From Prevotellaceae bacterium (GTDB taxonomy: Bacteria > Bacteroidota > Bacteroidia > Bacteroidales > UBA932), in NCBI GenBank assembly GCA_031289415.1, contig JAITPN010000020.1, forward strand, positions 1-36,886: 36,886 nucleotides of DNA, read 5' to 3'. The notes under the pieces were generated by a model that saw only the letters and a list, made by a program, of their open reading frames with translations, made no database searches and was not told the DNA's origin. Numbering within the stretch: position 1 is the first letter of the stretch; each line of letters starts with the position of its first letter. Shown here one piece after another: positions 27,654-34,995 of this stretch. A program made the position numbers and the translations under genes.

Positions 27654-28475
27654 ATGTTGAATTTTATAAGTACATCTTTTTCAGCCGAACATGCGGCACG
27701 ATATGATTTAGCTATTCAAGCAGACTTGAAGGGATTATCGTTATGCGTCATTCATCATGACAACGGAGGCTGTATGGCGCTTAAAAGCTATGCCTACACC
27801 GTAGTCAACCACAACGACCTTGACGTGGAATTGCATAAAATATTCCGGCAAGAAGACTTGTTAAAACTTGTATATCGCCGCTGTATATGCCTGTTTATAT
27901 CTGAAAAATCTACCCTTATTCCGAATGAATTGTTTTCCCGCGAACACCTGCATACCTACCTCAGTTTCGCTGCCTCGCTCGACGATTTGGACGAAATACA
28001 TTACAAAACCCTCTCGGTGGTAGGCGCTACCGACGTGTTTGCTATTCCTGCGCCATTAGCCCAACTGCTGCATACCTATCACCACACGGTGGACTTTTTT
28101 CACCAAAGCGTACCGTTAATTCACCTGCTGCACGACTGTGGCACACAAAACGGCATAGCGCTTCACTTTACGCACACATTGGCTTCCTTTGCCGTAGTGG
28201 CAAAAAAACAGCTTATGCTAAGCAATACGTTTGCTGTCGAAACGTTTACCGATGCCGTATATTATTTGGGTTATATCATGAAACAACTGCAACTGTTGCC
28301 GGAAACCACTGAAGTATATCTGACAGGCGACATCTGCGACGACAATACGGCGTTGCTCAGCCGTTATTATCCGAACATCACCGTGCTTGGCAACGACGGC
28401 ATTGCCCTTGCGCTGAACAGCCCCGCCGCCGCTACGGCATACAGGATTTTAACAGAAAGTTGTATATGCGGATAA
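27654..28475 (+). CDS. DUF3822 family protein
   Basis: A 273-residue cytoplasmic protein of the DUF3822 group, function unknown. The family is built like a degenerate actin/hexokinase-type ATPase fold; consistent segments here are LAIQADLKGLSLCVI near the start and TEVYLTGDICDDNTALLSRYYPNI near the end. The gene stands directly before rsmD, the usual neighbour in Bacteroidota. I choose the ATG at 27654 rather than an in-frame TTG at 27639. Its last bases overlap the rsmD start by 10. Confidence 0.8.
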   Translation: MLNFISTSFSAEHAARYDLAIQADLKGLSLCVIHHDNGGCMALKSYAYTVVNHNDLDVELHKIFRQEDLLKLVYRRCICLFISEKSTLIPNELFSREHLHTYLSFAASLDDLDEIHYKTLSVVGATDVFAIPAPLAQLLHTYHHTVDFFHQSVPLIHLLHDCGTQNGIALHFTHTLASFAVVAKKQLMLSNTFAVETFTDAVYYLGYIMKQLQLLPETTEVYLTGDICDDNTALLSRYYPNITVLGNDGIALALNSPAAATAYRILTESCICG

Positions 28476-28996
28476 TCAGCGGCGCGCTACGAGGAAAAAC
28501 CATTTCGCCGCCCGCGGGTATTACGGCGCGTCCTACTACTGACTTTGCCAAAGAAAGTTTGTTTAATATTCTCGAAAACACTTACGACCTTACGAACGTC
28601 TGCGTACTTGACTTGTTTGCAGGCGTTGGGGGCGTCAGTTTTGAATTTGCTTCGCGCGGATGCCTTCGCCTTGACGCCATTGACATCAACCGCCGTCAAT
28701 ACAAATTTATTGAACTCACGGCGCGGCAACTGCATCTGCCGCAAATCCACGCCCTGCGCCTGAATGCCTTTGATTTCCCCAACATCTGCACGGTGCAGTA
28801 CGATATTATATTTGCCGACCCGCCCTATGACCTTAACGGGATAGACACGCTGCCCGACCGCGTTCTTTCCGCCAATATACTGAACGACGGAGGCGTGTTT
28901 ATCTTTGAACACAGCGCGCACTATACTTTCAATACCCATCCCCGCTTTGTACAGCATAGGCAATACGGCAGCGTGAATTTTAGTTTTTTTTATTAA
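28466..28996 (+). CDS. rsmD: 16S rRNA (guanine(966)-N(2))-methyltransferase
   Basis: RsmD methylates G966 of 16S rRNA on the small subunit using S-adenosylmethionine. The 176-residue protein starts with the family MRIISGALRGK, has the RPTTDFAKESLFNIL segment, the SAM-binding VLDLFAGVGGVSFEFASRG (about 48-66) and the catalytic DPPY motif (in FADPPYDL, about residue 114). Start 28466 (ATG) is chosen over a TTG two codons earlier. Length is normal. Confidence 0.94.
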   Translation: MRIISGALRGKTISPPAGITARPTTDFAKESLFNILENTYDLTNVCVLDLFAGVGGVSFEFASRGCLRLDAIDINRRQYKFIELTARQLHLPQIHALRLNAFDFPNICTVQYDIIFADPPYDLNGIDTLPDRVLSANILNDGGVFIFEHSAHYTFNTHPRFVQHRQYGSVNFSFFY

Positions 28997-29071
28997 GATA
29001 CTATTATTAAAGGAGTAGCGGTAGACTTCTAACTTTCCCCGCCACTCTTTCCCAATGTTAAAAAAAATCAC

Positions 29072-29079
29072 TACCTTTG
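29072..29079 (+). promoter_or_regulatory. -7 box of the deoxyhypusine-synthase-like operon
   Basis: TACCTTTG, 38 bases before the ATG at 29118. A -33 TTTG is not clear; CTTTCCC lies at about the right distance. Confidence 0.5.
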
Positions 29080-29117
29080 CCCCGAAATTCAATGAATTAA
29101 ACTTATAAACAAATAGT

Positions 29118-30206
29118 ATGGCAAAGAAACAAAAAGCATTACTGAAAGACGTGGTAAAACACGTGGATATTACGAAAATCGACGCTACGGCGATTGTGGA
29201 CGCGATGCGCGGCATGTCGTTCTCCTCGCGCGACACGGCGCGCGCCGCCGACATCCTGCAAATGATGATTAAAAACCGCGACTGCAGCAACTGGCTCATC
29301 CTTGCAGGCAGCACCAGCGCAGGCGGATGTATGCAGGTATATGCCGACATGGTGCGCTACCGTATGGTGGACTGCGTGGTGGCTACCGGCGCTTCCATTA
29401 TCGACATGGACCTGTTCGAGGCGTTGGGCTACAAGCACTACAAAGGCACGCCCTTTGTGGACGACGCCATGTTGCGGAAAAATTATATCGACCGTATTTA
29501 CGACACGTATATTGACGAAGACGAACTGCAGGCGTGCGACGCCGCCGTCCGCGAAATTGCCGATACGCTCGAAAGCCGTCCGTACTCGTCGCGTGAATTT
29601 ATATGGAAAATAGGCGAGTGGCTTACGAAGCGCTCAAAAAAGAAAAACTCGCTCATCCAAACCTGCTATGAATGTGGCGTTCCCATTTTCGTCCCTGCAT
29701 TTTCGGATTGCAGCGCCGGTTTCGGAATGGTGATGCACCAAATCGAACGCATCAAACAAGGCAAGCCCTATATGACGCTTGACTCGGTAGCTGATTTCCG
29801 CGAATTGACGCAAATAAAACTCCGTGCGAAAACCACGGGGCTTTTCATGGTCGGCGGCGGCGTGCCGAAAAACTTTGCGCAGGACACGGTCGTGTGCGCC
29901 GAAATATTGGGCTACGACGTGCCGATGCACCAATATGCCGTGCAGATTACGGTTGCCGATTCGCGCGACGGCGCCTGCTCAAGCTCTACGCTGAAAGAAG
30001 CCTCGTCGTGGGGCAAAGTGCAAACCATACACGAACAAATGGTGTATGCCGAAGCCACCACCGTAGTCCCGCTGATTGCAAGCTACGCTTACCATCAAGG
30101 CGATTGGGCAAAACGGAAAGCCTTCAGCTGGACGAACCTGTTTGCGAAAAAAACATCTTCCAAAACGCCTTCCAAAGCCCGCACATCGTCCAAAAAGAAA
30201 AAATGA
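29118..30206 (+). CDS. Deoxyhypusine synthase-like protein
   Basis: A 362-residue protein of the deoxyhypusine synthase family. Eukaryotic and archaeal members transfer an aminobutyl group from spermidine to a lysine of eIF5A using NAD; bacterial members are thought to act on other amines, for example as homospermidine synthases. Seen here: the N-terminal helical region, GSTSAGG (NAD-binding type, near 64), GGGVPKNF (about 241), DSRDGACSS and, importantly, the SSWGKVQ motif with the lysine at residue 300 that forms the enzyme-substrate imine. The tail (about 343-362) is very rich in Ser, Thr and Lys, which is unusual. Its stop overlaps the next ATG (ATGA). Bacteria have no eIF5A, so the substrate is unknown. 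Confidence 0.88.
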   Translation: MAKKQKALLKDVVKHVDITKIDATAIVDAMRGMSFSSRDTARAADILQMMIKNRDCSNWLILAGSTSAGGCMQVYADMVRYRMVDCVVATGASIIDMDLFEALGYKHYKGTPFVDDAMLRKNYIDRIYDTYIDEDELQACDAAVREIADTLESRPYSSREFIWKIGEWLTKRSKKKNSLIQTCYECGVPIFVPAFSDCSAGFGMVMHQIERIKQGKPYMTLDSVADFRELTQIKLRAKTTGLFMVGGGVPKNFAQDTVVCAEILGYDVPMHQYAVQITVADSRDGACSSSTLKEASSWGKVQTIHEQMVYAEATTVVPLIASYAYHQGDWAKRKAFSWTNLFAKKTSSKTPSKARTSSKKKK

Positions 30207-31015
30207 ACGCATTCCTCCATAACGCCGCCGCTTATTTAACGACGCTGGGAATGGAGTATGACATCAACCTGCCGTTTGTACATTTTCCGCAACGGCAGGT
30301 TTCTTTTCATCTGGCGGTACTGTCGCCGTGCAGCGAAGCGGCTTACTTCCAACAAATGTCCATTGACTACGAGGCGCGGGGCGTCCGCCTCATCCATCTT
30401 TGGGAAGATGTTTGGAATACACAGCAGCCGTTGGTCGAAATGCGCATACAGGCATTGTTCGGTCGTTCCGACCGCGTGTTTGCCCGCCACACCGCCGTGC
30501 AGCGCATCGACAAACTCCTGCTCCGGCATTTCATGCAACGCAACCACCTGCACGGAAGCCCGCAGGCGCGGTATAAATACGGACTTTTCTACCGCGATGC
30601 GTTGCTGGCAGCCGCTTCGTTCAGTGCGCGCCGCCCCATGCCGCAGCGCGGCGCGGCGCACAACTCGTATGAACTTGTACGCTTTGCCAACTTGGCGTCA
30701 TGCACCGTAGTAGGCGGGCTAAGCAAGCTGCTGGCGCACTTCATCCGCGACGTCCGCCCCGACGATATTATGACCTACGCCGACCGCGACTGGTCGGCAG
30801 GCAAAAGCTACGAACGGCTCGGCTTCACGTTTCTTGAAAACACCCGTCCGCAGGCTTTTCTCATTCATCCCGACGAGCAAGTGCGCTACTACCCGCACCG
30901 CCTGCCCGAAGGCATGACTGCCGACACGCTCCGGCAGCAAGGATATTTCACCATTTACAATGCAGGAAATAAAAAATACGTATCTTTGCAAAAAAACGAC
31001 GATGAACAAAATTGA
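30203..31015 (+). CDS. Protein with phage-type nuclease-like and GNAT-like regions
   Basis: A 270-residue cytoplasmic protein of unknown function. The C-terminal half (about 120-240) matches a module I know from phage and homing-nuclease-associated proteins: FMQRNHLHGSPQARYKYGLFY, YELVRFANLASCTVVGGLSKLLAHF, then TYADRDWSAGKSYERLGF, which looks like a GNAT-type fold. Just before it, GVRLIHLWEDVW (about 66-77) resembles the end of a VSR/PD-(D/E)XK-like nuclease domain, but the N-terminal part lacks a recognisable full active site. The gene overlaps its neighbours on both sides (ATGA with the previous gene, 14 bases with cdd), so it is a settled operon member, not a phage insertion. The start at 30203 is fixed by the overlap. 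Confidence 0.6.
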   Translation: MNAFLHNAAAYLTTLGMEYDINLPFVHFPQRQVSFHLAVLSPCSEAAYFQQMSIDYEARGVRLIHLWEDVWNTQQPLVEMRIQALFGRSDRVFARHTAVQRIDKLLLRHFMQRNHLHGSPQARYKYGLFYRDALLAAASFSARRPMPQRGAAHNSYELVRFANLASCTVVGGLSKLLAHFIRDVRPDDIMTYADRDWSAGKSYERLGFTFLENTRPQAFLIHPDEQVRYYPHRLPEGMTADTLRQQGYFTIYNAGNKKYVSLQKNDDEQN

Positions 31016-31481
31016 CATCCACATTACCGTACATGAAGCGGCGCACGCCGGCGAGCTTACCCCGCTATACCGGGCGTTGCTCCACGAGGCGATACGCGCG
31101 CTGCCGGCGTCCTACGCGCCCTATTCGCAATTCAACGTCGGCGCGGCGGTGCTGCTCAACACTGCCGACATGGTCTGCGGCAGCAATCAGGAAAATGCGG
31201 CAAGCCCCGCAGGCGTATGCGCCGAGTGCGCGGCGCTCTACAACGCCTCTACGCGCTATCCGCAGGCGGCGGTCGTAGCCGTAGCCGTCGTGTCGGCAAC
31301 GGGCGGGAAGCTCAACAGCGCACCGGTGTACCCCTGCGGACGTTGCCGGCAAGTGCTGCTTGAATATGAAAAACGCGCGGGCAACCCCATCGCGGTAATC
31401 ATGGGCGGCAGTGCAAAAATACACATTGTAGACAGCGTCAAAGACCTGCTGCCGCTGAACTTTGAACTATCTACCCTATAG
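31002..31481 (+). CDS. cdd: Cytidine deaminase
   Basis: Cytidine deaminase converts cytidine and deoxycytidine to uridine and deoxyuridine in pyrimidine salvage. The 159-residue protein has the zinc site CAE (in AGVCAECAAL, catalytic Glu) and PCGRCRQVL, plus the substrate-loop YSQFNVGAAVLL and NQENAASPAGVC. Homotetrameric type by length. A TATCTTTG (30981-30988) lies close upstream inside the previous gene and could be an internal promoter, but its leader would be only about 7 bases. Confidence 0.95.
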   Translation: MNKIDIHITVHEAAHAGELTPLYRALLHEAIRALPASYAPYSQFNVGAAVLLNTADMVCGSNQENAASPAGVCAECAALYNASTRYPQAAVVAVAVVSATGGKLNSAPVYPCGRCRQVLLEYEKRAGNPIAVIMGGSAKIHIVDSVKDLLPLNFELSTL

Positions 31482-31484
31482 GCT

Positions 31485-31841
31485 ATGGCAGCGCGAATAC
31501 CCATCCGGCGATTTATAGCGCGGCTGCCGCGCGACGGCAAAGAATTGTTGTATTTTACCGCCGTCCTTGTCGTCGCAAGCGGGCTTCTGCGCCTGTTCCA
31601 CTACGCGGCAAGCGTGTGGATGCTCCATATCTGCCTCATTCCCTACCTCCTCATCCGCGGCGGAAAACATCTTCTTTCCGCAAAATCGTCGTGGACGGAA
31701 TACGACAAGCACCGGTTTGCGCTGCTCGTTACCCTCGCTTTTGTATGGCTGATGAATATTTTCACCGCGTTCAAAGCCGAATTTCTGGTACTTTTCCTGC
31801 TGATGCTCGACTATCTGCTCGTGGCAAGGGTGAAAAAATAG
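31485..31841 (+). CDS. Small hypothetical membrane protein
   Basis: A 118-residue protein with a basic N-terminus and about four hydrophobic stretches (around 22-38, 42-58, 76-92, 97-112). No family recognised. It starts 3 bases after the cdd stop and ends the four-gene operon; a hairpin terminator follows 15 bases later. Context and tight spacing support that it is expressed. Confidence 0.65.
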   Translation: MAARIPIRRFIARLPRDGKELLYFTAVLVVASGLLRLFHYAASVWMLHICLIPYLLIRGGKHLLSAKSSWTEYDKHRFALLVTLAFVWLMNIFTAFKAEFLVLFLLMLDYLLVARVKK

Positions 31842-31856
31842 CTCCCGCCGGCAGGG

Positions 31857-31903
31857 TAGGGGCTAAAAGAAAAAGGCAACCTCCGTAGGCTGCCCCTAAT
31901 TTT
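31857..31903 (+). terminator. Hairpin terminator of the deoxyhypusine-synthase-like operon
   Basis: GGCAACCT (31875-31882) and AGGCTGCC (31887-31894) form an 8-pair stem with one mismatch and a 4-base loop; an alternative outer stem, TAGGGGC (31857-31863) with GCCCCTA (31892-31898), competes for part of it. ATTTT follows. The A-run before the stem makes it partly bidirectional. Confidence 0.6.
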
Positions 31904-31982
31904 AAATAATTATTGTTATGAATACACGCTGCAAAGGTATATATAATAATTGAAAGATGCAAGCCCCCCCACTAAAATAGTT

Positions 31983-32036
31983 AAGTGATTAGGTGAGTAA
32001 GATTGAATGTAGCGTAGCTTTCTTAATCACTTTTTT
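31983..32036 (+). terminator. Second hairpin with T-run
   Basis: AAGTGATTA (31983-31991) pairs perfectly with TAATCACTT (32024-32032) across a 32-base loop; six T end at 32036. Loop size is large for a classic terminator. It directly precedes the 21-base array. Confidence 0.4.
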
Positions 32037-32040
32037 AAAT

Positions 32041-32112
32041 GAACGGTTTTTTAGCGCAAAGGAACGATTCTTTAGCGCAAAGGAACGGCTCTTTAGCGCA
32101 AAGGAACGGCTT
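32041..32112. repeat. 21-base tandem array, three full copies and a partial (array 2)
   Basis: Units start at 32041, 32062 and 32083, with a partial unit at 32104-32112. Copies differ at a few positions but share the core TAGCGCA. Same period and same core as array 1 (1-84), with 14 of 21 positions identical when aligned on the core. The array begins 40 bases past the trkH stop, in the same orientation relative to the gene as array 1 to its gene. Confidence 0.9.
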
Positions 32113-32143
32113 CATTATCCGAAGAAATAGTCCGCGTTTGCCT

Positions 32144-33595
32144 TTACCGCCAGCTTTTCACTGAAAAGATGACGATAAAGCCGTAGATTTCCAGACGCCC
32201 CAGCAGCATGGTAAACGACAGTATGAATTTAATTAATGCCGAGAATCCGGCGGCGTTGCCCATCGAGCTTGCCACGTCGCCAAAGCCGTGCCCGATGTTG
32301 CTTACAATGGCAATGGCGGTGCTGAACGACGAAAACATGCCGATGCCCGAAAGCGCCAGAATCAGCGTAACCAGAAACACCGTAAAAATATAAAGCAAGA
32401 TGAATAACGCTACGGTTGAAATCATATCGTTACCAATAGTTGTGTTCCCCATCCGTGTAGAAATTACGGCGTTTGGGTGCTGCATTTTTCGGATTTGCGT
32501 TTTGAGCGCTTGAAACAAAATCATCATCCTGTCGGCTTTGATGCCGCTGCTGGTGGAGCCGGAGCAGGCGCACTGGAAAGAGAAATAGAGCAATAAAAGT
32601 GTTGAAAATACAGGAAATATGGAGGAGTCGGTAATGGCGAACCCCGACGTGGTAGTCGTAGACACCACGTGGAACGCCGCGTAGTGGAAGGCTGTCCACC
32701 AATCGGGATAATCAACGCTGTTGATGAGCAAATCGACGCTCATGCACAGGATGCCGCAAAGCAACGCCAGCGTATAGAACCGTACTACGGGCGAGCGGAA
32801 CAGCTGCTTGGGCTGCCCGCTGACGGCAAGGAAAATTAACCCGAAATGCAGGCTCGCGAGGTACATGAATACGATGATGACGGTATCGATTACTGTGCTG
32901 TCGAACGCTTGGATGCTGGTGTTCCGCGTGCTGAACCCGCAGGTGGACACGTTGCTGAACGCATGGTTGATGGCGTCGAACGGCGACATGCCGGCAAGCC
33001 ACAGCAGGAAAAATTCGGCGAGCGTTAAGCCCACATATACGCTGATGATGATGTGTACCGTTTGCCGCAGCCGGTATTTGAAGTTGTCTTTCGATAGGGA
33101 CGAGATTTCTACTTTTGCCAGCCTCCGGTTCATGTTTTTAATCGTAGGCAGCAGCAGCAGCATGAATACCACTACGCCCAACCCGCCCATCCATGCGGTG
33201 CACGAACGGAAAAAGAGCAGCCCCCGCGGCAGCGCTTCTACGTCGTTCAGTATCGTAGCGCCGGTGGTGGTATAGCCCGACGTGCTTTCGAAGAGTGCAT
33301 TTATCGGCGTAAACTCGCCGCCCCACAGCAGGTAGGGCAGCATCCCGAACACGCAGCACATCAGCCACGACGGAATGACGATGAAGTAGCCTTCTTTGCT
33401 CGTGAGGTTGGGTTGCGCGCGGAAAAATACGAGCGGCAAGCCGCCCACTATCGCCGTCCCCACGCCGCTGACGAGCAGCGGTACGAACGAGCTGTCGTAT
33501 TCGTTGAAGCCGGCAATGACTGCCGACAGCAGCATAAATGCGCTGTTGAGCAGAAGTACTATGCCTATGTATCGTAAAATAACCCGTGTTCTCAT
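32144..33595 (-). CDS. trkH: Trk-type potassium uptake protein TrkH
   Basis: TrkH is the potassium-conducting membrane subunit of the Trk system. The 483-residue protein shows the four pore-loop segments of the family: GYTTTGATIL (about 109), STCGFSTRN (about 217), TTTSGFAITD (about 313) and the last around GHGFGDVASSMGNAAGFSAL. About 10 helices. The regulatory subunit gene trkA is not in the window. Its first four bases overlap the rlmD stop, so the two are coupled. The 302-base region after it contains array 2 and two hairpins, no gene. Confidence 0.92.
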   Translation of the reverse strand: MRTRVILRYIGIVLLLNSAFMLLSAVIAGFNEYDSSFVPLLVSGVGTAIVGGLPLVFFRAQPNLTSKEGYFIVIPSWLMCCVFGMLPYLLWGGEFTPINALFESTSGYTTTGATILNDVEALPRGLLFFRSCTAWMGGLGVVVFMLLLLPTIKNMNRRLAKVEISSLSKDNFKYRLRQTVHIIISVYVGLTLAEFFLLWLAGMSPFDAINHAFSNVSTCGFSTRNTSIQAFDSTVIDTVIIVFMYLASLHFGLIFLAVSGQPKQLFRSPVVRFYTLALLCGILCMSVDLLINSVDYPDWWTAFHYAAFHVVSTTTTSGFAITDSSIFPVFSTLLLLYFSFQCACSGSTSSGIKADRMMILFQALKTQIRKMQHPNAVISTRMGNTTIGNDMISTVALFILLYIFTVFLVTLILALSGIGMFSSFSTAIAIVSNIGHGFGDVASSMGNAAGFSALIKFILSFTMLLGRLEIYGFIVIFSVKSWR

Positions 33596-34995
33596 ACGTC
33601 CGGCGTCTGTTTTTCGGCTAATAGTACATTTTCTACATGATGGGTATGCGGAAACATATCTACCGGCTGCGCTTTAACAATGCGGTAGTACGGCGAAAGC
33701 AATGCCATGTCGCGCGCCTGCGTGGCGGGGTTGCAGCTTACGTACACCAACCGGTGCACGCCGCTGTTGACGATGCGCTCAGCCACGTCGGGATGGATGC
33801 CTGCGCGGGGAGGGTCGAGTACGATTACGTCGGGCTTGCCGTTGGCGGCGAAAAAATCGGGTTTGAGCACGCTCCGCATATCGCCGGCATAGAAGCGCGT
33901 GTTGGTAATACGGTTGCGCCGTGCATTTTCTTCGGCGTCGGCAATGGCGTCGTCCACCATTTCTATGCCTATGACCTGTGCGGCTTGCCGTGCAAGGAAC
34001 AGCGCGATTGACCCTGTGCCGGTGTAAAGGTCATATACGGTTTCGACGCCCGTAAGCCCTGCAAAATCGCGCACCACCTGATACAGGCGCAGCGCCTGCC
34101 GGGTGTTGGTTTGGAAAAATGATTTCGGGCTGATTTTAAAGACAAGGTCTTCCAGCGTTTCTTCCATATAACCGCGTCCGGCATACAAGTGTACGTCAAG
34201 GTCGTGGATGGCGTCGTTGCGTTTGGGGTTGACGATGTAGCATAGCGATGTAATTTGAGGAAACGCAGCTGCGATGCGCGGCAGCAGCGCCGTGCGGGCG
34301 TTCTCGTCGTCGTAGGCAAATACTACAATGACCATGACTTCGCCGCTCGATACGGAGTTGCGGACAATCATTGTACGCAGCAAGCCGCTTTGTGCGCGGA
34401 GGTCGAAGAACGGAATCCCGAGTTCGAGGGCATGCCGTCGTACGGCAAGGCGTATGTCGTTCGACGGATGGGGTTGCAGAAAGCATTTGTCGATGTCGAG
34501 CACTTTGTCGAATTTCCCCGGTACGTGAAAACCCAGCGCGTCAAACGTCGCGGGCGTTTGTTCCATTTCATTGCGGGTAAGCCATCGTTTGTTGGAGAAA
34601 GTAAATTCTAATTTGTTGCGGTAATACAACGTGTCGTCCGACGCGATAATCGGCAGCACGTCCACATCGCCCAGCCGTCCGATGCGGGCAAATTGGTCGG
34701 CAACTTGTTTTTGCTTCAGCGCAAGCTGCATGGCATAAGGCAAGGGCTGCCATTTGCATCCGCCGCAAATGCCGAAATGGCTGCAAAACGGCTGTATGCG
34801 GTGCGGCGAAAGCGCAATAAATTCGGTGATGTAGCCCTCCATGTAGCCTGCGCGGTTGCGGGTGATTTGTACGTTCACCACGTCGCCCGGCACGGCGCTC
34901 CCGACAAACACCACTTTTCCTTCGTGCCGTCCTATGGCATTTCCTTCGGCGGCTACGTCAATAATTTCCAGATTATGACAAACAGGATGTCCCAT
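33592..34995 (-). CDS. rlmD: 23S rRNA (uracil(1939)-C(5))-methyltransferase
   Basis: RlmD methylates U1939 of 23S rRNA. The 467-residue protein has an N-terminal TRAM domain (about 8-62), the iron-sulfur-binding cysteines in CSHFGICGGCKW (about 70-81) and a later Cys (DKCFLQP), then the SAM domain: DLYTGTGSIALFLA (about 321-334), VLDPPRAG (about 395) and the catalytic Cys in YVSCNPATQARD (about 418-429). Several related family members (RumA, RlmCD, TrmA) share this; the 23S target is the usual call for Bacteroidota. The start abuts the stop of the NodB-like gene by one base. Confidence 0.9.
   Translation of the reverse strand: MGHPVCHNLEIIDVAAEGNAIGRHEGKVVFVGSAVPGDVVNVQITRNRAGYMEGYITEFIALSPHRIQPFCSHFGICGGCKWQPLPYAMQLALKQKQVADQFARIGRLGDVDVLPIIASDDTLYYRNKLEFTFSNKRWLTRNEMEQTPATFDALGFHVPGKFDKVLDIDKCFLQPHPSNDIRLAVRRHALELGIPFFDLRAQSGLLRTMIVRNSVSSGEVMVIVVFAYDDENARTALLPRIAAAFPQITSLCYIVNPKRNDAIHDLDVHLYAGRGYMEETLEDLVFKISPKSFFQTNTRQALRLYQVVRDFAGLTGVETVYDLYTGTGSIALFLARQAAQVIGIEMVDDAIADAEENARRNRITNTRFYAGDMRSVLKPDFFAANGKPDVIVLDPPRAGIHPDVAERIVNSGVHRLVYVSCNPATQARDMALLSPYYRIVKAQPVDMFPHTHHVENVLLAEKQTPDV

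Noticed and set aside
28487-29350. 287-residue minus-strand frame across rsmD and the start of the next gene
   Set aside because: Crosses two convincing plus-strand genes and the promoter between them; no recognisable domain.
29894-30202. N-terminal extension of the nuclease/GNAT-like protein
   Set aside because: The extension overlaps the deoxyhypusine-synthase-like gene by about 300 bases in another frame; the ATGA overlap at 30203 is the natural start.
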